Source: JAQTNP01 sp964616145
GTDB taxonomy: Bacteria > Patescibacteriota > Minisyncoccia > Minisyncoccales > PEYH01
Assembly (NCBI GenBank): GCA_964616145.1
Contig: CAZTRD010000004.1
Coordinates: 1 to 63,529 of the forward strand
Direction of reading: 5' to 3'
Length of the DNA stretch: 63,529 bases
Shown here: positions 15,846-25,060 of the stretch, one piece after another
Layout: each line of letters opens with the position of its first letter
How positions within the stretch are numbered: the first letter of the stretch is position 1
Translations under genes and position numbers: made by a program
Notes under the pieces: generated by a model
What the model was told of the DNA's origin: nothing
The model's input: only the letters and a program-made list of their open reading frames with translations
The model's database searches: none

Positions 15846-16089
15846 TCATAAAACATACATTAAAATTGAAAAGCTTTTAGAGAGGTTAGCTAATGAGAAT
15901 ATAGATTTTGGTATGCAATTTTTTGAATCTACTAAAAATTTATATCTAAAACTAGGTACCAATAGATTAGAAAGCTTAGCTGAAATAACTGATATCAATT
16001 TTATCAAACAAAGAGATAACACACATATTTTAAATATTAGTTTTAGATTGGAGGACATATGCTTAATCCAAAATTATTTGAAGCAGTGA
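15826..16089 (+). CDS. Hypothetical small protein (87 aa)
   Basis: Overlaps the helicase end by 20 bases and the primase start by 31. Two possible ATGs (15826 and 15835); the earlier has GGGG upstream. Mostly helical. Its conserved tight packing between helicase and primase suggests a replication role, but I recognise no domain. Confidence 0.6.
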   Translation: MRIMTNNHKTYIKIEKLLERLANENIDFGMQFFESTKNLYLKLGTNRLESLAEITDINFIKQRDNTHILNISFRLEDICLIQNYLKQ

Positions 16090-17153
16090 AAACCGTATTC
16101 GGAGAACCTATTTTAGTAGCTAATTCGGATAGGGTGGGTGAATATAGTTTACCTAAAAAGACTTCTGTATGCTTTACTAAAAATCAGAAGGAATACGCGC
16201 AGGTTGGAGAATGGGGTGAATGTTATAGGGTTAATTGCCCTGAGTGTGGGGATAGTAGACAGCGCTTGTATTTCTCCCACATGTTCGGGACCAAATTATA
16301 TCCTAAGGATAGAAAAACCCCAATCTTTTTCAGTAAGACTTTAGTGCATTGTTTTAATGAAAATTGTCATCGTACTTTAGCTTTTAGGGAGTGGTTGGAT
16401 AAACTAGATGAACAGGATATACAACAAATTACTATAGAAGGTGCTGCGGAAAAACCATCTAAGAAAACATTTACAAAGTATTTAGATACGGATGCGGTTT
16501 TACCCAGTCCTAATTATCCAATAGTTTCCGATGATCTTCCAGGATGTGTTTATGATTTCCTAGAAGAAAGAAGATTTGATGCACACGAACTAGATAGTTT
16601 GTATATGTGTCGTTTTATTCCGCAGGGAGCTGTTTGGAAAAATGATGATACGGAGATTGTATTTAAGGAAGATAGGCTGTTAATACCTATAATGCAGAGA
16701 AGAAAGTTAGTTAGTTGGCAGGCGCGTAAGATAGTAAATACAGACGATAAACAGAAGAAATATATCTTCGAACCTGGTTGTAAAGCAGTAACATTCTTAT
16801 ATAACATGGATAGGGCCTGGAAGTTTAAAAACGTTGTCATCTGTGAAGGTGTTACAGATGTCTGGAGAATAGGTGAAGATGAAAAACTTTCTTTAGGTGC
16901 TGTAGCTTTATTAGGTAAAAATCTATCTAAAATGCAGATGTCGGTTATGAAAACTCTTTGGGGGTATGATGGTAGAGGAATTGTAATGTTGGATTCGGAT
17001 GCTAAGAAAGAATGTACAACAGCTTATAATTTTCTTAAGGCATATAAAATATTTCCTAAAGGAGTTAAAATAATATATTTGGAAAACGGAGATCCCTCCG
17101 ATTTATCGCGTAAAGAATTATTGGAGCAAATAGGAAATGCAATTAAGGACTAA
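16059..17153 (+). CDS. DnaG-type primase (CHC2 zinc finger plus TOPRIM, 364 aa)
   Basis: Makes RNA primers for lagging-strand synthesis. A zinc-binding module with CPECGDS near residue 60 and a downstream HCFNENC, then a TOPRIM domain with VVICEGVTD (about 259-267) and the acidic VMLDSDA. GGAGGACAT precedes ATG 16059. Shorter than bacterial DnaG because the C-terminal helicase-binding domain is absent. A second, unrelated primase-like gene lies at 53281. Confidence 0.9.
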   Translation: MLNPKLFEAVKTVFGEPILVANSDRVGEYSLPKKTSVCFTKNQKEYAQVGEWGECYRVNCPECGDSRQRLYFSHMFGTKLYPKDRKTPIFFSKTLVHCFNENCHRTLAFREWLDKLDEQDIQQITIEGAAEKPSKKTFTKYLDTDAVLPSPNYPIVSDDLPGCVYDFLEERRFDAHELDSLYMCRFIPQGAVWKNDDTEIVFKEDRLLIPIMQRRKLVSWQARKIVNTDDKQKKYIFEPGCKAVTFLYNMDRAWKFKNVVICEGVTDVWRIGEDEKLSLGAVALLGKNLSKMQMSVMKTLWGYDGRGIVMLDSDAKKECTTAYNFLKAYKIFPKGVKIIYLENGDPSDLSRKELLEQIGNAIKD

Positions 17154-17989
17154 ATTTGACGAGTCTCCTTATATTTTAAAACTACCGGATGTGGAAACAT
17201 ATCCGGAAAGGTCAATAATGGATTTGATGCAGAGAGTTTATTTAAAAACCCCTTTTTCTTTTCCTGAAATTTATATACACTTACCTACAGTACTTGTTAA
17301 GAAATGTTTTGAACCTGTAGCCGGGTATTATTTAGGTATAACAGAACAACTCGGAAAAGGCAGAGCCCCTGATATGATTATTTTAGGTTGTTGTAAAAAA
17401 ACTAAATACGACTTAGTAAAATTTACTGTAACTCATTTAGGATTCGTATCAGTTCCGTTGGGAAGAAGTTCGTTTGAATATGACCTTAAAAAATATATAG
17501 ATACTAATTTCGAAGGAGTACCTTCTTGGTATAAAAAAGATTTTATGGAAATATATTGGGATGAATCCGTAAAACAGAACTTGGTAGATAGAGAAGCTGA
17601 AAAGGGAGAGATTTTATCTCATTTTCAATCAGTGTGTTCTCTTACAAGGCATTATTATAGCACGCGTGAGCTTCGTNNNNNNNNNNNNNNNNNNNNNNNN
17701 NNNNNNNNNNNNNNNNNNNNNNNNNNNNNNNNNNNNNNNNNNNNNNNNNNNNNNNNNNNNNNNNNNNNNNNNNNNNACGCGTGAGCTTCGTCTTACTAGA
17801 TTTAAGTATGGAGGATTTAGAGCGGAAGTATCTTTTAGTAGAAGTGTTTCCGGATGGCATAGAATCTCTCTTAAAGACTTTTATAAATGTTATTTAGAAG
17901 CTAAAGAAAGAAATGTTTTATTTCTAGTTTCTACATCCGAAGCAATAGAGAAAGAATTAAAAATGCAAGTAGCTGTTGAGGGATTATAA
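17137..17989 (+). CDS. Hypothetical protein interrupted by a 100-N scaffold gap (245 aa if collapsed)
   Basis: The frame from ATG 17137 reads to the Ns, and the frame after the Ns continues in phase once the 15-bp sequence shared by both flanks is counted once. The product then ends ELKMQVAVEGL, a match to the shared tail of the small-paralogue family. It overlaps the primase end by 17 bases. No domain recognised. The true sequence should be confirmed across the gap. Confidence 0.65.
17677..17776. other. Run of exactly 100 Ns (assembly gap)
   Basis: The flanks carry the same 15 bases, ACGCGTGAGCTTCGT, at 17662-17676 and 17777-17791. A fixed 100-N run with overlapping flanks is the signature of a scaffolder placeholder, so probably no sequence is missing. 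Confidence 0.9.
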
Positions 17990-17990
17990 A

Positions 17991-18950
17991 ATGGGTAAAC
18001 TAATTTTAAAAGATATAACCTGTGTACCGAATTCTGTATGCGATATAGTTAAACGTTTTTATCCGCACTCGATTGATGAACTAATTTTCGAAGGGGCTAA
18101 AAACAAACTTAAATTATTGAATAATACTCCTGTAGCTTATGCTTACGTTACTTTAAAAGAAGAGAAGATAGATCCTGTAAATTATTGGAGGATGTCGAAC
18201 GAAGAGAGGGAAAGAAAAACTAAATATATATTTTTAATAACAGGAGATTTTGTAGTAAAGAAAACTCGTTTTTGTAATATTAAAATTCACTTTCGTTCGT
18301 ACTCGCATAGTGATAGTCTATTTATTAGACTTTGGGGACATTCTACAAATATATTATACGAAGGTTTAGAATATAATTTTAAACGACTTTTAAAGACAGA
18401 CGGTCCTGAAGTTGTATATCAATTCTACGATAAGGATATTTATTGGAATATAATACCTAAAATGGATGCTGTTAAAAATATTTTAGCCGATTTTATTGTA
18501 GGATATTCTAGATTTACTAGATGGAGTAATGTAGAAAATATAGAAACTTTTTTTAATAAAGAAGTTTATGATGCAAACTTATATCTTGCTAAACGATTTA
18601 TAGTTTCTAGATTTAAAAACGAAAATCTTAGAATAGATGAATTTAATTTATATATAACTACTGATGGTTTAGGAAATAAAGTTATGAAAAATACATGTGG
18701 TTTAAAAAGAAGTGCAACCAGGTGTATTTTAGATCCTCTACAAAATATCTTAAGATTTAAAGAAAATGCGGAGCATAAGTTTGTAGTTGAAAACGAAGAT
18801 GCTATAAGATCAAATAAAGTACTAAAAAATTTTTTTTTAGAGTCTTACTACACTACAGCTCTTATCCCCTATATGTATTCTGAAAAAATTCCTTTAACAG
18901 ATAGAGTACTATCTGAACTGGTGAGTCAAAGAACTTTGGAGATTTTGTAA
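17991..18950 (+). CDS. Hypothetical protein (319 aa)
   Basis: ATG 17991 has GAGGGA seven bases upstream and begins one base after the previous stop. Mixed alpha/beta, rich in aromatic residues, ending SQRTLEIL. It lies between primase and ligase, but no motif identifies it. Confidence 0.65.
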   Translation: MGKLILKDITCVPNSVCDIVKRFYPHSIDELIFEGAKNKLKLLNNTPVAYAYVTLKEEKIDPVNYWRMSNEERERKTKYIFLITGDFVVKKTRFCNIKIHFRSYSHSDSLFIRLWGHSTNILYEGLEYNFKRLLKTDGPEVVYQFYDKDIYWNIIPKMDAVKNILADFIVGYSRFTRWSNVENIETFFNKEVYDANLYLAKRFIVSRFKNENLRIDEFNLYITTDGLGNKVMKNTCGLKRSATRCILDPLQNILRFKENAEHKFVVENEDAIRSNKVLKNFFLESYYTTALIPYMYSEKIPLTDRVLSELVSQRTLEIL

Positions 18951-18951
18951 A

Positions 18952-19362
18952 ATGAGTGTGCAGTACTATCGCAAATTTTCTAAATACAGAGCACGGAAAA
19001 ATCCTAATATTGATGTGCTGGCAGAATTTGTGATGCCCTGCACTCTAAGTGTTACGGATGATATTGTTTTTATGATAAAAACAATAGATATTTGTAGGAG
19101 GAAAAAAGATAATCACTTCGTTATATTTGATACTCGTTATAAGCTGGATTGTGCTACCAGACGTTTTAATAAATATATAAGTTCAGCCACAGATAATCTA
19201 CATACTATTAGTACTCAATATGGATGGCTGTTAGACCAAAAATTTACCGCTAAACTAATACGCGCTGGATTGCTTATATCTTTATGTAAAGCTGTAGATA
19301 AAGATAAGTTACTAAAAATAATGCAGGAAATAAAAGCATGTATAACTGCCTCTCTTCTGTAA
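18952..19362 (+). CDS. Paralogue with shared C-terminal tail (136 aa)
   Basis: Starts one base after the previous stop. The C terminus MQEIKACITASLL fits the tail shared by about 15 small proteins here. The body contains no recognised motif. It sits inside the replication module, directly before the ligase. Confidence 0.65.
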   Translation: MSVQYYRKFSKYRARKNPNIDVLAEFVMPCTLSVTDDIVFMIKTIDICRRKKDNHFVIFDTRYKLDCATRRFNKYISSATDNLHTISTQYGWLLDQKFTAKLIRAGLLISLCKAVDKDKLLKIMQEIKACITASLL

Positions 19363-19371
19363 GGAACTTAA

Positions 19372-20652
19372 ATGACTACATCCGAACTTTTACCTATATT
19401 ACAAAAGATGGTTGATGAACTTAGAGGAACATCGTCAATTTTATCTAAGAAAGATATTTTAAAGAAATATGCGAATTTAAAAGACATTTTATATCTGATA
19501 TATAATCCTTACCATCAATTCTATGTAACATCAAAACAATTGGCAGGTAAGTCCATAATTCCCGGATATACAGATTTAGAAGTTTTGTTAAAAGATTTAC
19601 GTACACGTAAAATTACAGGACACGCTGCTGCCGGAGCGATTAATGGTTTAATCGCATTACATCCTAATTATACAGAATTGATTTGTAGTATTTTAGATAA
19701 GGATCTGCAGGTGCGTATAAATTCAGCAACTATAAATAGTGTTTGGGAAGATCTGATTCCAACATTTAAAGTGGCTCTCGCTAATTCTTACGCTAAGGTT
19801 GATCCTGATTTTAGGAAAGAAGTTTGGTATGCTAGCCGTAAGATGGACGGATTAAGATTAATAACTAAGATAGATGCTGAAGGAGAGTGTTCATTCTTTT
19901 CTAGGAAGGGAAAGGAATTACATACTTTAAATATTTTAGAGCAAGCTGTAAAAGAATTAAATCTTAGGAACACTGTCTTAGACGGCGAGCTTTGCAATAT
20001 AAACTCAGAAGGTGTGGAAGACTTTCAAAGTATTATGAAGGAGGTTCATAAACTTAAACACACTATAGAAAATCCACATTATTTGATATTCGATATCTTA
20101 TCTACGGAGGAATTTGAAAACAGTATAAGTAAGGGTAATTATTTAGATAAAAGAATGTCTCTCTTAAAATCTCTTATAAAAGATAATAATAAGTTTCTTA
20201 AGAGAGTTAAACAGACTAGAGTACGTTCTATAGCACATGTAGTAAGAATGCAGGATATGGCTATAGCTCAGGGATGGGAGGGTTTAATCCTTAGGAAGAA
20301 TACTGAATACGAAGGAAAAAGAAGTAACAATATGCTTAAGGTTAAACAGTTTTTTGACGATGAATTCGAAGTCAAGAAACTGGAAAATCATATCATCCCC
20401 GTAACTGATGGTTCTAGCATAACTCCTGAAGATATGTTGGGAGCTGTAGAGATAGAATATAAAGGATATACTGTAAGAGTTGGTAGTGGGTTTTCTCTAG
20501 ACCAGAGACGTCTCTACTACAAGTATCCTGAAAAGCTTTTAGGAGCTACAATAACAGTGCAGTATTTTGCTGAATCCCGGGATCAGGATGGAAACCTGTC
20601 CTTACGTTTCCCCACTGTTAAAGCAATATATGAAAGTGGAAGAGATGTTTAG
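19372..20652 (+). CDS. ATP-dependent DNA ligase (426 aa)
   Basis: Seals nicks after lagging-strand synthesis and recombination. The adenylated lysine lies in RKMDG (K157). Other nucleotidyltransferase motifs are LDGELCN, EGLILRK and, in motif V, LKVKQF; an OB-fold domain follows (TVQYFAESRD near the end). About 150 residues precede the catalytic domain. Ribosome site AAGGAACTTAA. Confidence 0.92.
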   Translation: MTTSELLPILQKMVDELRGTSSILSKKDILKKYANLKDILYLIYNPYHQFYVTSKQLAGKSIIPGYTDLEVLLKDLRTRKITGHAAAGAINGLIALHPNYTELICSILDKDLQVRINSATINSVWEDLIPTFKVALANSYAKVDPDFRKEVWYASRKMDGLRLITKIDAEGECSFFSRKGKELHTLNILEQAVKELNLRNTVLDGELCNINSEGVEDFQSIMKEVHKLKHTIENPHYLIFDILSTEEFENSISKGNYLDKRMSLLKSLIKDNNKFLKRVKQTRVRSIAHVVRMQDMAIAQGWEGLILRKNTEYEGKRSNNMLKVKQFFDDEFEVKKLENHIIPVTDGSSITPEDMLGAVEIEYKGYTVRVGSGFSLDQRRLYYKYPEKLLGATITVQYFAESRDQDGNLSLRFPTVKAIYESGRDV

Positions 20653-20730
20653 ATTGTAATATATATATATAATATAATTATATTAACATATTAATAACTA
20701 TAAGTTACTGTTTTGTTAATGGAGATATCT

Positions 20731-23728
20731 GTGAGTGAATTGGTAGTTGAAATAGCTGATAATGCTTATAAGATAAAATATTGGGTTCCAGAAATGTCTC
20801 TTAACGAGCCGGGGAATGAGACCTTTGTCGGTGTCGATACAGAGACGGAGGAGATAATCCCTGGAGCCCTAACTATTCCTGTTATACTACAGGTTTGTTA
20901 CCCATCGCAAAGATTAGTGCATATTATAAAAGCCGAACATATGCAGACATATTTGGAAAGAATGTTAGCAAAAAATCCTTCTCTAGAATTAATATTCCAT
21001 TCAGCCCCCTTCGACTTAAATGTTTTAGGTTTTTCTAAAGAGCATATCCTATTTAAACATTTGGAAAAAGGAAAGATAATAGATATAAGTATTCGTTATA
21101 TTTTAACAGCTTTGGATGTTGGTTCTTATATAAACACATATAATTTAGCATTTATATCTAAAGAAATTTTAGGTGAAAATCTAGATAAAGGTGCCGGAGT
21201 TAGACTAACATTTAAGGCTTTTGGAGAACTTACTGATAATCATTTAGTTTATGCTGCTACGGATGCCATAGTCACTGCTCTGCTTAGAGCAGCTCTACCA
21301 GTTAAACAGGCAACAGAGGATTGGCAGCTTAAGGGATATATAGCTTTAAATAATATTTCAGATAATGGGATGTTGGTTGATAAAGAATATGTGGTGGCTT
21401 TAAGAAATAAGTTGAACGAAAGGAAAGATACTCACTTAGAAATACTTAATACTTTTGGATGGTATCCGGGACTTAGTGGGAATAATGCTGTATTGCAGGA
21501 AGTGTTGGCAAATATGGAAGATAGGATTGGAGTTAAGTTCCCGAAGACTCCGAAGAATAAGGAGATAAGTCTTACAGACGAACTCCTACAATCTTTCGAA
21601 GGAAATGTCCATCCTTTTATAACAGCTTATAAAGAATATAAGCATATAGAAAAGCTTATAGAAACATATTTAGGAGATGATCTTATTGGTGTGGATGGGA
21701 GAGTTCATCCACATTTCAATCCTTTAGTGCTTACTGGCCGGACATCCTGCGCTCGTCCGAATCTTCAAAATATACCAAAAGGAGATGATATAAGAGGGAT
21801 ATATACAGCCCCTCCTAAAAACTATCTACTATCAGTAGATTATTCGCAGCTAGAACTGTGCGCTTTAGCCGAACACTGTTTAAAATATTTTGGACAGTCT
21901 AAGATGGCAGAACTTATTAATGCTGATATAGATTTACATAGTTGGTTTGGAGATGAGATTATAAAAGCTGAAGGTAAAGATCCTTTAAATTGTACTGAGG
22001 AAGATCGTAAGTTCCACAGGCAACTTGCAAAATCTTGCGGGTTCGGTTACCCAGGGGGTTTAGGCCCCGATACATTTACATCCTTTGCTAAAGGATATGG
22101 TTTGAATATAGATAGGGATAAGGCTTTGGAACTTAAGAAGATTTGGCTGAATACATTCCCAGAAATGACACAGCATCTAAGACCTAAGTTAGATATTATG
22201 TGGACGGAAAACTATATAAAAAGATTTATATACAAACATATGAAAGAGTTTAAGAATCAAAAAGAAGCTTCTAGGATAGTTAAATTAGAAGAGTTGGATT
22301 GGTTTTTAGAGAACGAAGGGCGTTCCCCAAGAGAAAGAGATGGAGCTCGCTTTTCAGTTCAGATGTATATGGCAAATACTGTTACAGGTAGAGTTAAAAG
22401 AAACTGCACATACTGCGCTGCCTGCAACTATCCGTCAAATGAGGCGGATATAAAATGGGGTGAATTCGGAGAAAGTCTTTGACAAATCATCTTGTAACAA
22501 GTAATTTATTACTAGGTGATGATAACTCCGAGCCAAGTTTTAGTGGAAACACTTTAAAAGGCGTAACGACTAGTCGTCAGTTCTATGAAGACAAGACGGC
22601 CACGAGCGCCCCACACCAAATGGTGATGATATAGTCTGAACTATTACATTTGTCAAGAAGTGATATACGATGATTGGTAAAGAACAAAAGTTAAAGTTAA
22701 ATCGTGAGCGTAATGTACGTTATCGTGCGAAGCTAACCCCTGCTCAAAAACAAGCGAAATATTTAAAAGATAGAGTTAGGTTACTGGAACAACGTAAACA
22801 ACGAATATCTCAAAATGATGTCTTGTTGACAGAAGATAAACGTATATGTTCAAGATGTTTTAAGAAAAAAAGTTTGTCTGAATTTTCCACCAAAGGGATA
22901 TGCAAAAGTAAATACACAGATATGTGTGATATCTGTAGGATAAAGATTTATAAATCGGAAGCATACACACCTATATTTATGACAGAGACTTGGTGGAGAA
23001 AAAAAGCGTATTGTGCGAATTCTTGTTTTATGCAGCGAATTAAACGGATAAAGATAGGAAACATTACCAATACTTTTAAAAAAGTATCTGGGCCAGATGT
23101 ATTGCAATTATACACTAAGCAATCTGCTAAGTGTGTATATTGTGATAAAGATCTTTCTGACGGGATGTTCCAAATTGATCACATAACTCCACTTAGTAAA
23201 CAAGGGACACATTCTATTGAAAATCTTCAATTATTATGTATTGAATGCAATCGTTTAAAACATACGACTACAGACACGGAATTTCGTTCTTTATTGAAAG
23301 ATTATTATCGTAGATTATCTCAAGTAATAGAACATGAGGATAAAGAACCTCATGGATAACAAATTGTTCAAGGACTAGCGGCTGATGGCGGAAAGATAGC
23401 TTTATGGTTATTATACATAAATGGTTATAAAGTAATTAATTATATACATGATGAAGTCATTATAGAACTTACGGAAGAACAGAATACTAAAGAAACTATG
23501 AAACATATTTCACAACTGATGATTGAAGGAATGTCTATAGCTATACCGGATGTCAAAATCAAAGTCAATCCTGCTTTGATGAGAAGATGGTATAAGGAAG
23601 CTGAAGCTATATATGATAGTGCTGGAGAATTATTGGAGTGGAATCCTGAAATAATTGAAAAGTGGAAGTTGGGCGAAGTGAAATTATATAAAAAGGATGG
23701 AAAGGAAATGATATATGAAACGGAATAA
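20731..23728 (+). CDS. polA: Family A DNA polymerase with 3'-5' exonuclease, gene split by a group I intron
   Basis: Coding exons are 20731-22435 and 23367-23728; joined, they give 688 residues. I chose GTG 20731, which has GGAG six bases upstream. The N-terminal exonuclease keeps its acids (GVDTETEE, HSAPFD, YAATDA). Polymerase motif A is SVDYSQLELC, motif B RQLAKSCGFGYPGG, motif C YIHDEV. Splicing T22435 to T23367 rebuilds CNYPFQGLAADGGK, the conserved QGxAAD helix; without splicing the protein ends 15 codons into the intron and lacks motif C. Confidence 0.92.
22436..23366 (+). mobile_element. Group I intron in the DNA polymerase gene (931 nt)
   Basis: Exon 1 ends in T and the intron ends in G, the group I rule. 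The 5' part contains ACGACTAGTCG and later GATATAGTCTGAAC, hallmark core strands of the P3/P7 region. The intron carries an HNH endonuclease ORF (22670-23359) that ends seven bases before the 3' splice site. Boundaries were chosen because they restore the conserved polymerase sequence exactly. Confidence 0.9.
22670..23359 (+). CDS. Intron-encoded HNH homing endonuclease (229 aa)
   Basis: Basic N terminus (KLKLNRERNVRYRAK), a Cys-containing segment CSRCFKKK, then an HNH module: CVYC, QIDHITPLS, ENLQLLCIEC. Such enzymes cut intron-less alleles so the intron can spread. Fully inside the polymerase intron. A weak ribosome site precedes ATG 22670. Confidence 0.92.
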   Translation: MIGKEQKLKLNRERNVRYRAKLTPAQKQAKYLKDRVRLLEQRKQRISQNDVLLTEDKRICSRCFKKKSLSEFSTKGICKSKYTDMCDICRIKIYKSEAYTPIFMTETWWRKKAYCANSCFMQRIKRIKIGNITNTFKKVSGPDVLQLYTKQSAKCVYCDKDLSDGMFQIDHITPLSKQGTHSIENLQLLCIECNRLKHTTTDTEFRSLLKDYYRRLSQVIEHEDKEPHG

Positions 23729-23748
23729 AGAATTAAAGATACTTTCAG

Positions 23749-23768
23749 AAAGTGCACAAAAGTGCACC
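23749..23768. promoter_or_regulatory. GTGCAC-AAAA-GTGCAC palindromic element (copy 1)
   Basis: AAGTGCACAAAAGTGCAC followed by CTTA lies between the polymerase gene and the 23818 gene. The same element, differing at one base, occurs upstream of tRNA-His (55370-55389). Each half is itself palindromic, so it could be an operator or a small hairpin. Confidence 0.5.
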
Positions 23769-23817
23769 TTAAGTAAGATAACACTCAACAACCTACTTTA
23801 TAAATGGAGAACTGATT

Positions 23818-24978
23818 ATGAGTAAGTCTATGTTTAGACCTATGTATCAGAGAACAAACTCGATGAGAATGAATGAAAATAGTGTGTGTAAAGAAGATTC
23901 GGGATATATCTGGATTGATAACAGATTGAAGTCCGGAGAAGTATTTACTGAAATACGTATATTGCCTGTAATAGATGAAGATGGTGATGAGCTTATAGCT
24001 CTAAATCCTGATGGTGGCGCCGCTGCAGATCAGATCCCGGCAACCTTAGGAGCCTGGACGGCCTGCATGGAAATAGCTTCGATATGGAAGAATGGTAAAA
24101 GAACATTTGTTTCTGCGGTGCAGGAGCATGATGATGATGGGGATAAAGCTCCTAACGGATATACTCCGATTATGAAGTTTATGTCTCGCATAGGCTATAA
24201 AATCTATGAACAGATAAAGAAACAGGAATTAGGTTTACCTATAGATATTCCAGAGCACTGGGTTGCTTGGAAGACTAATGGGACTATTTCCAAACCTCAA
24301 AACATGTACATAGTAAGAGCCTTAACCAATTATGTTAATGGGGAATCTGTTAAGGATTCTATGGGTAAATCTGAATGGGTTCCGGGAGTGTTTGCTATAC
24401 CGAAATCTGCTGAAGAGAAATTCATTCAGGATATCTGCACACGTTTGGATGCGACTGAACCTCTAGATTTGGGAAATAATGAATTTGGTGATTTCTGCAG
24501 CTGTGCTGGAGGAGTTACTTTAAGATTAAAAAGATATGATAAGATGAAAGATAATAATAAAAGGACATTTACTGCATATAGTTTGAATAGAGGTAGACCT
24601 ATGCCTCTAGAACTCGAAAATGTTCGTAATATAGTTAAACCGTGGGATGATATTTTATATACTCCGACGGTAAATAAATGTATGGAAATATTGTGTGACT
24701 TATTTGAACCTTCGGCAATAGATTATGCCTTTAGAGGTTCTGCTTATGTAAAATATGTGCCTGAATCCATTTTAGGAGCCTCGGCAGAAATTACAGAGGC
24801 TGGAGATGTTCGTAAGCTCGGTGGAAATGTAGACGATGCGGAAACGTATAAACCTGCAGAGAAAGAAGAGTCCCGCCGGACTGAACATATTCCTTCCGAT
24901 ATGGATCAGGATAGTTTTGAGGATGTTGCTTCCAAACTTAGGAAGCAAGTACGTAAAACTGCTAGTTTAGTAGAATAA
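23818..24978 (+). CDS. Possible ssDNA-binding protein (386 aa)
   Basis: Lies between polymerase and recombinase, a usual place for a phage SSB (gp32-like). It is well expressed by signal (GGAGAACTGATT upstream of ATG). Beta-rich central region (WVAWKTNG, GGVTLRLKRY) with a scattered Cys pair. The C terminus has an acidic patch (PSDMDQDSFED) but then ends in basic residues, unlike classical SSBs. No motif confirms the function, so the call rests on context and composition. Confidence 0.4.
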   Translation: MSKSMFRPMYQRTNSMRMNENSVCKEDSGYIWIDNRLKSGEVFTEIRILPVIDEDGDELIALNPDGGAAADQIPATLGAWTACMEIASIWKNGKRTFVSAVQEHDDDGDKAPNGYTPIMKFMSRIGYKIYEQIKKQELGLPIDIPEHWVAWKTNGTISKPQNMYIVRALTNYVNGESVKDSMGKSEWVPGVFAIPKSAEEKFIQDICTRLDATEPLDLGNNEFGDFCSCAGGVTLRLKRYDKMKDNNKRTFTAYSLNRGRPMPLELENVRNIVKPWDDILYTPTVNKCMEILCDLFEPSAIDYAFRGSAYVKYVPESILGASAEITEAGDVRKLGGNVDDAETYKPAEKEESRRTEHIPSDMDQDSFEDVASKLRKQVRKTASLVE

Positions 24979-24985
24979 GGATCCT

Positions 24986-25056
24986 GGGGGACTTGTATTA
25001 GGAATGTACTTTAGATACATATGTACAATCTCCGTATACAAACTCCCCCTTATTTT
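24986..25056 (+). promoter_or_regulatory. Hairpin and T-rich stretch upstream of the recombinase (attenuator or terminator)
   Basis: GGGGGA.C.TTGTAT (24986-24998) pairs with ATACAA.AC.TCCCCC (25036-25049), and TTATTTTT follows. The hairpin sits just ahead of the recombinase ATG (25061), which lacks a ribosome site of its own. It could attenuate transcription or shape translation start. Confidence 0.6.
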
Positions 25057-25060
25057 TAAT

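Noticed and set aside
20653..20730. AT-only stretch before the polymerase as a replication origin
   Set aside because: No iterons or initiator-binding repeats are visible; AT-richness alone is not enough in this genome.
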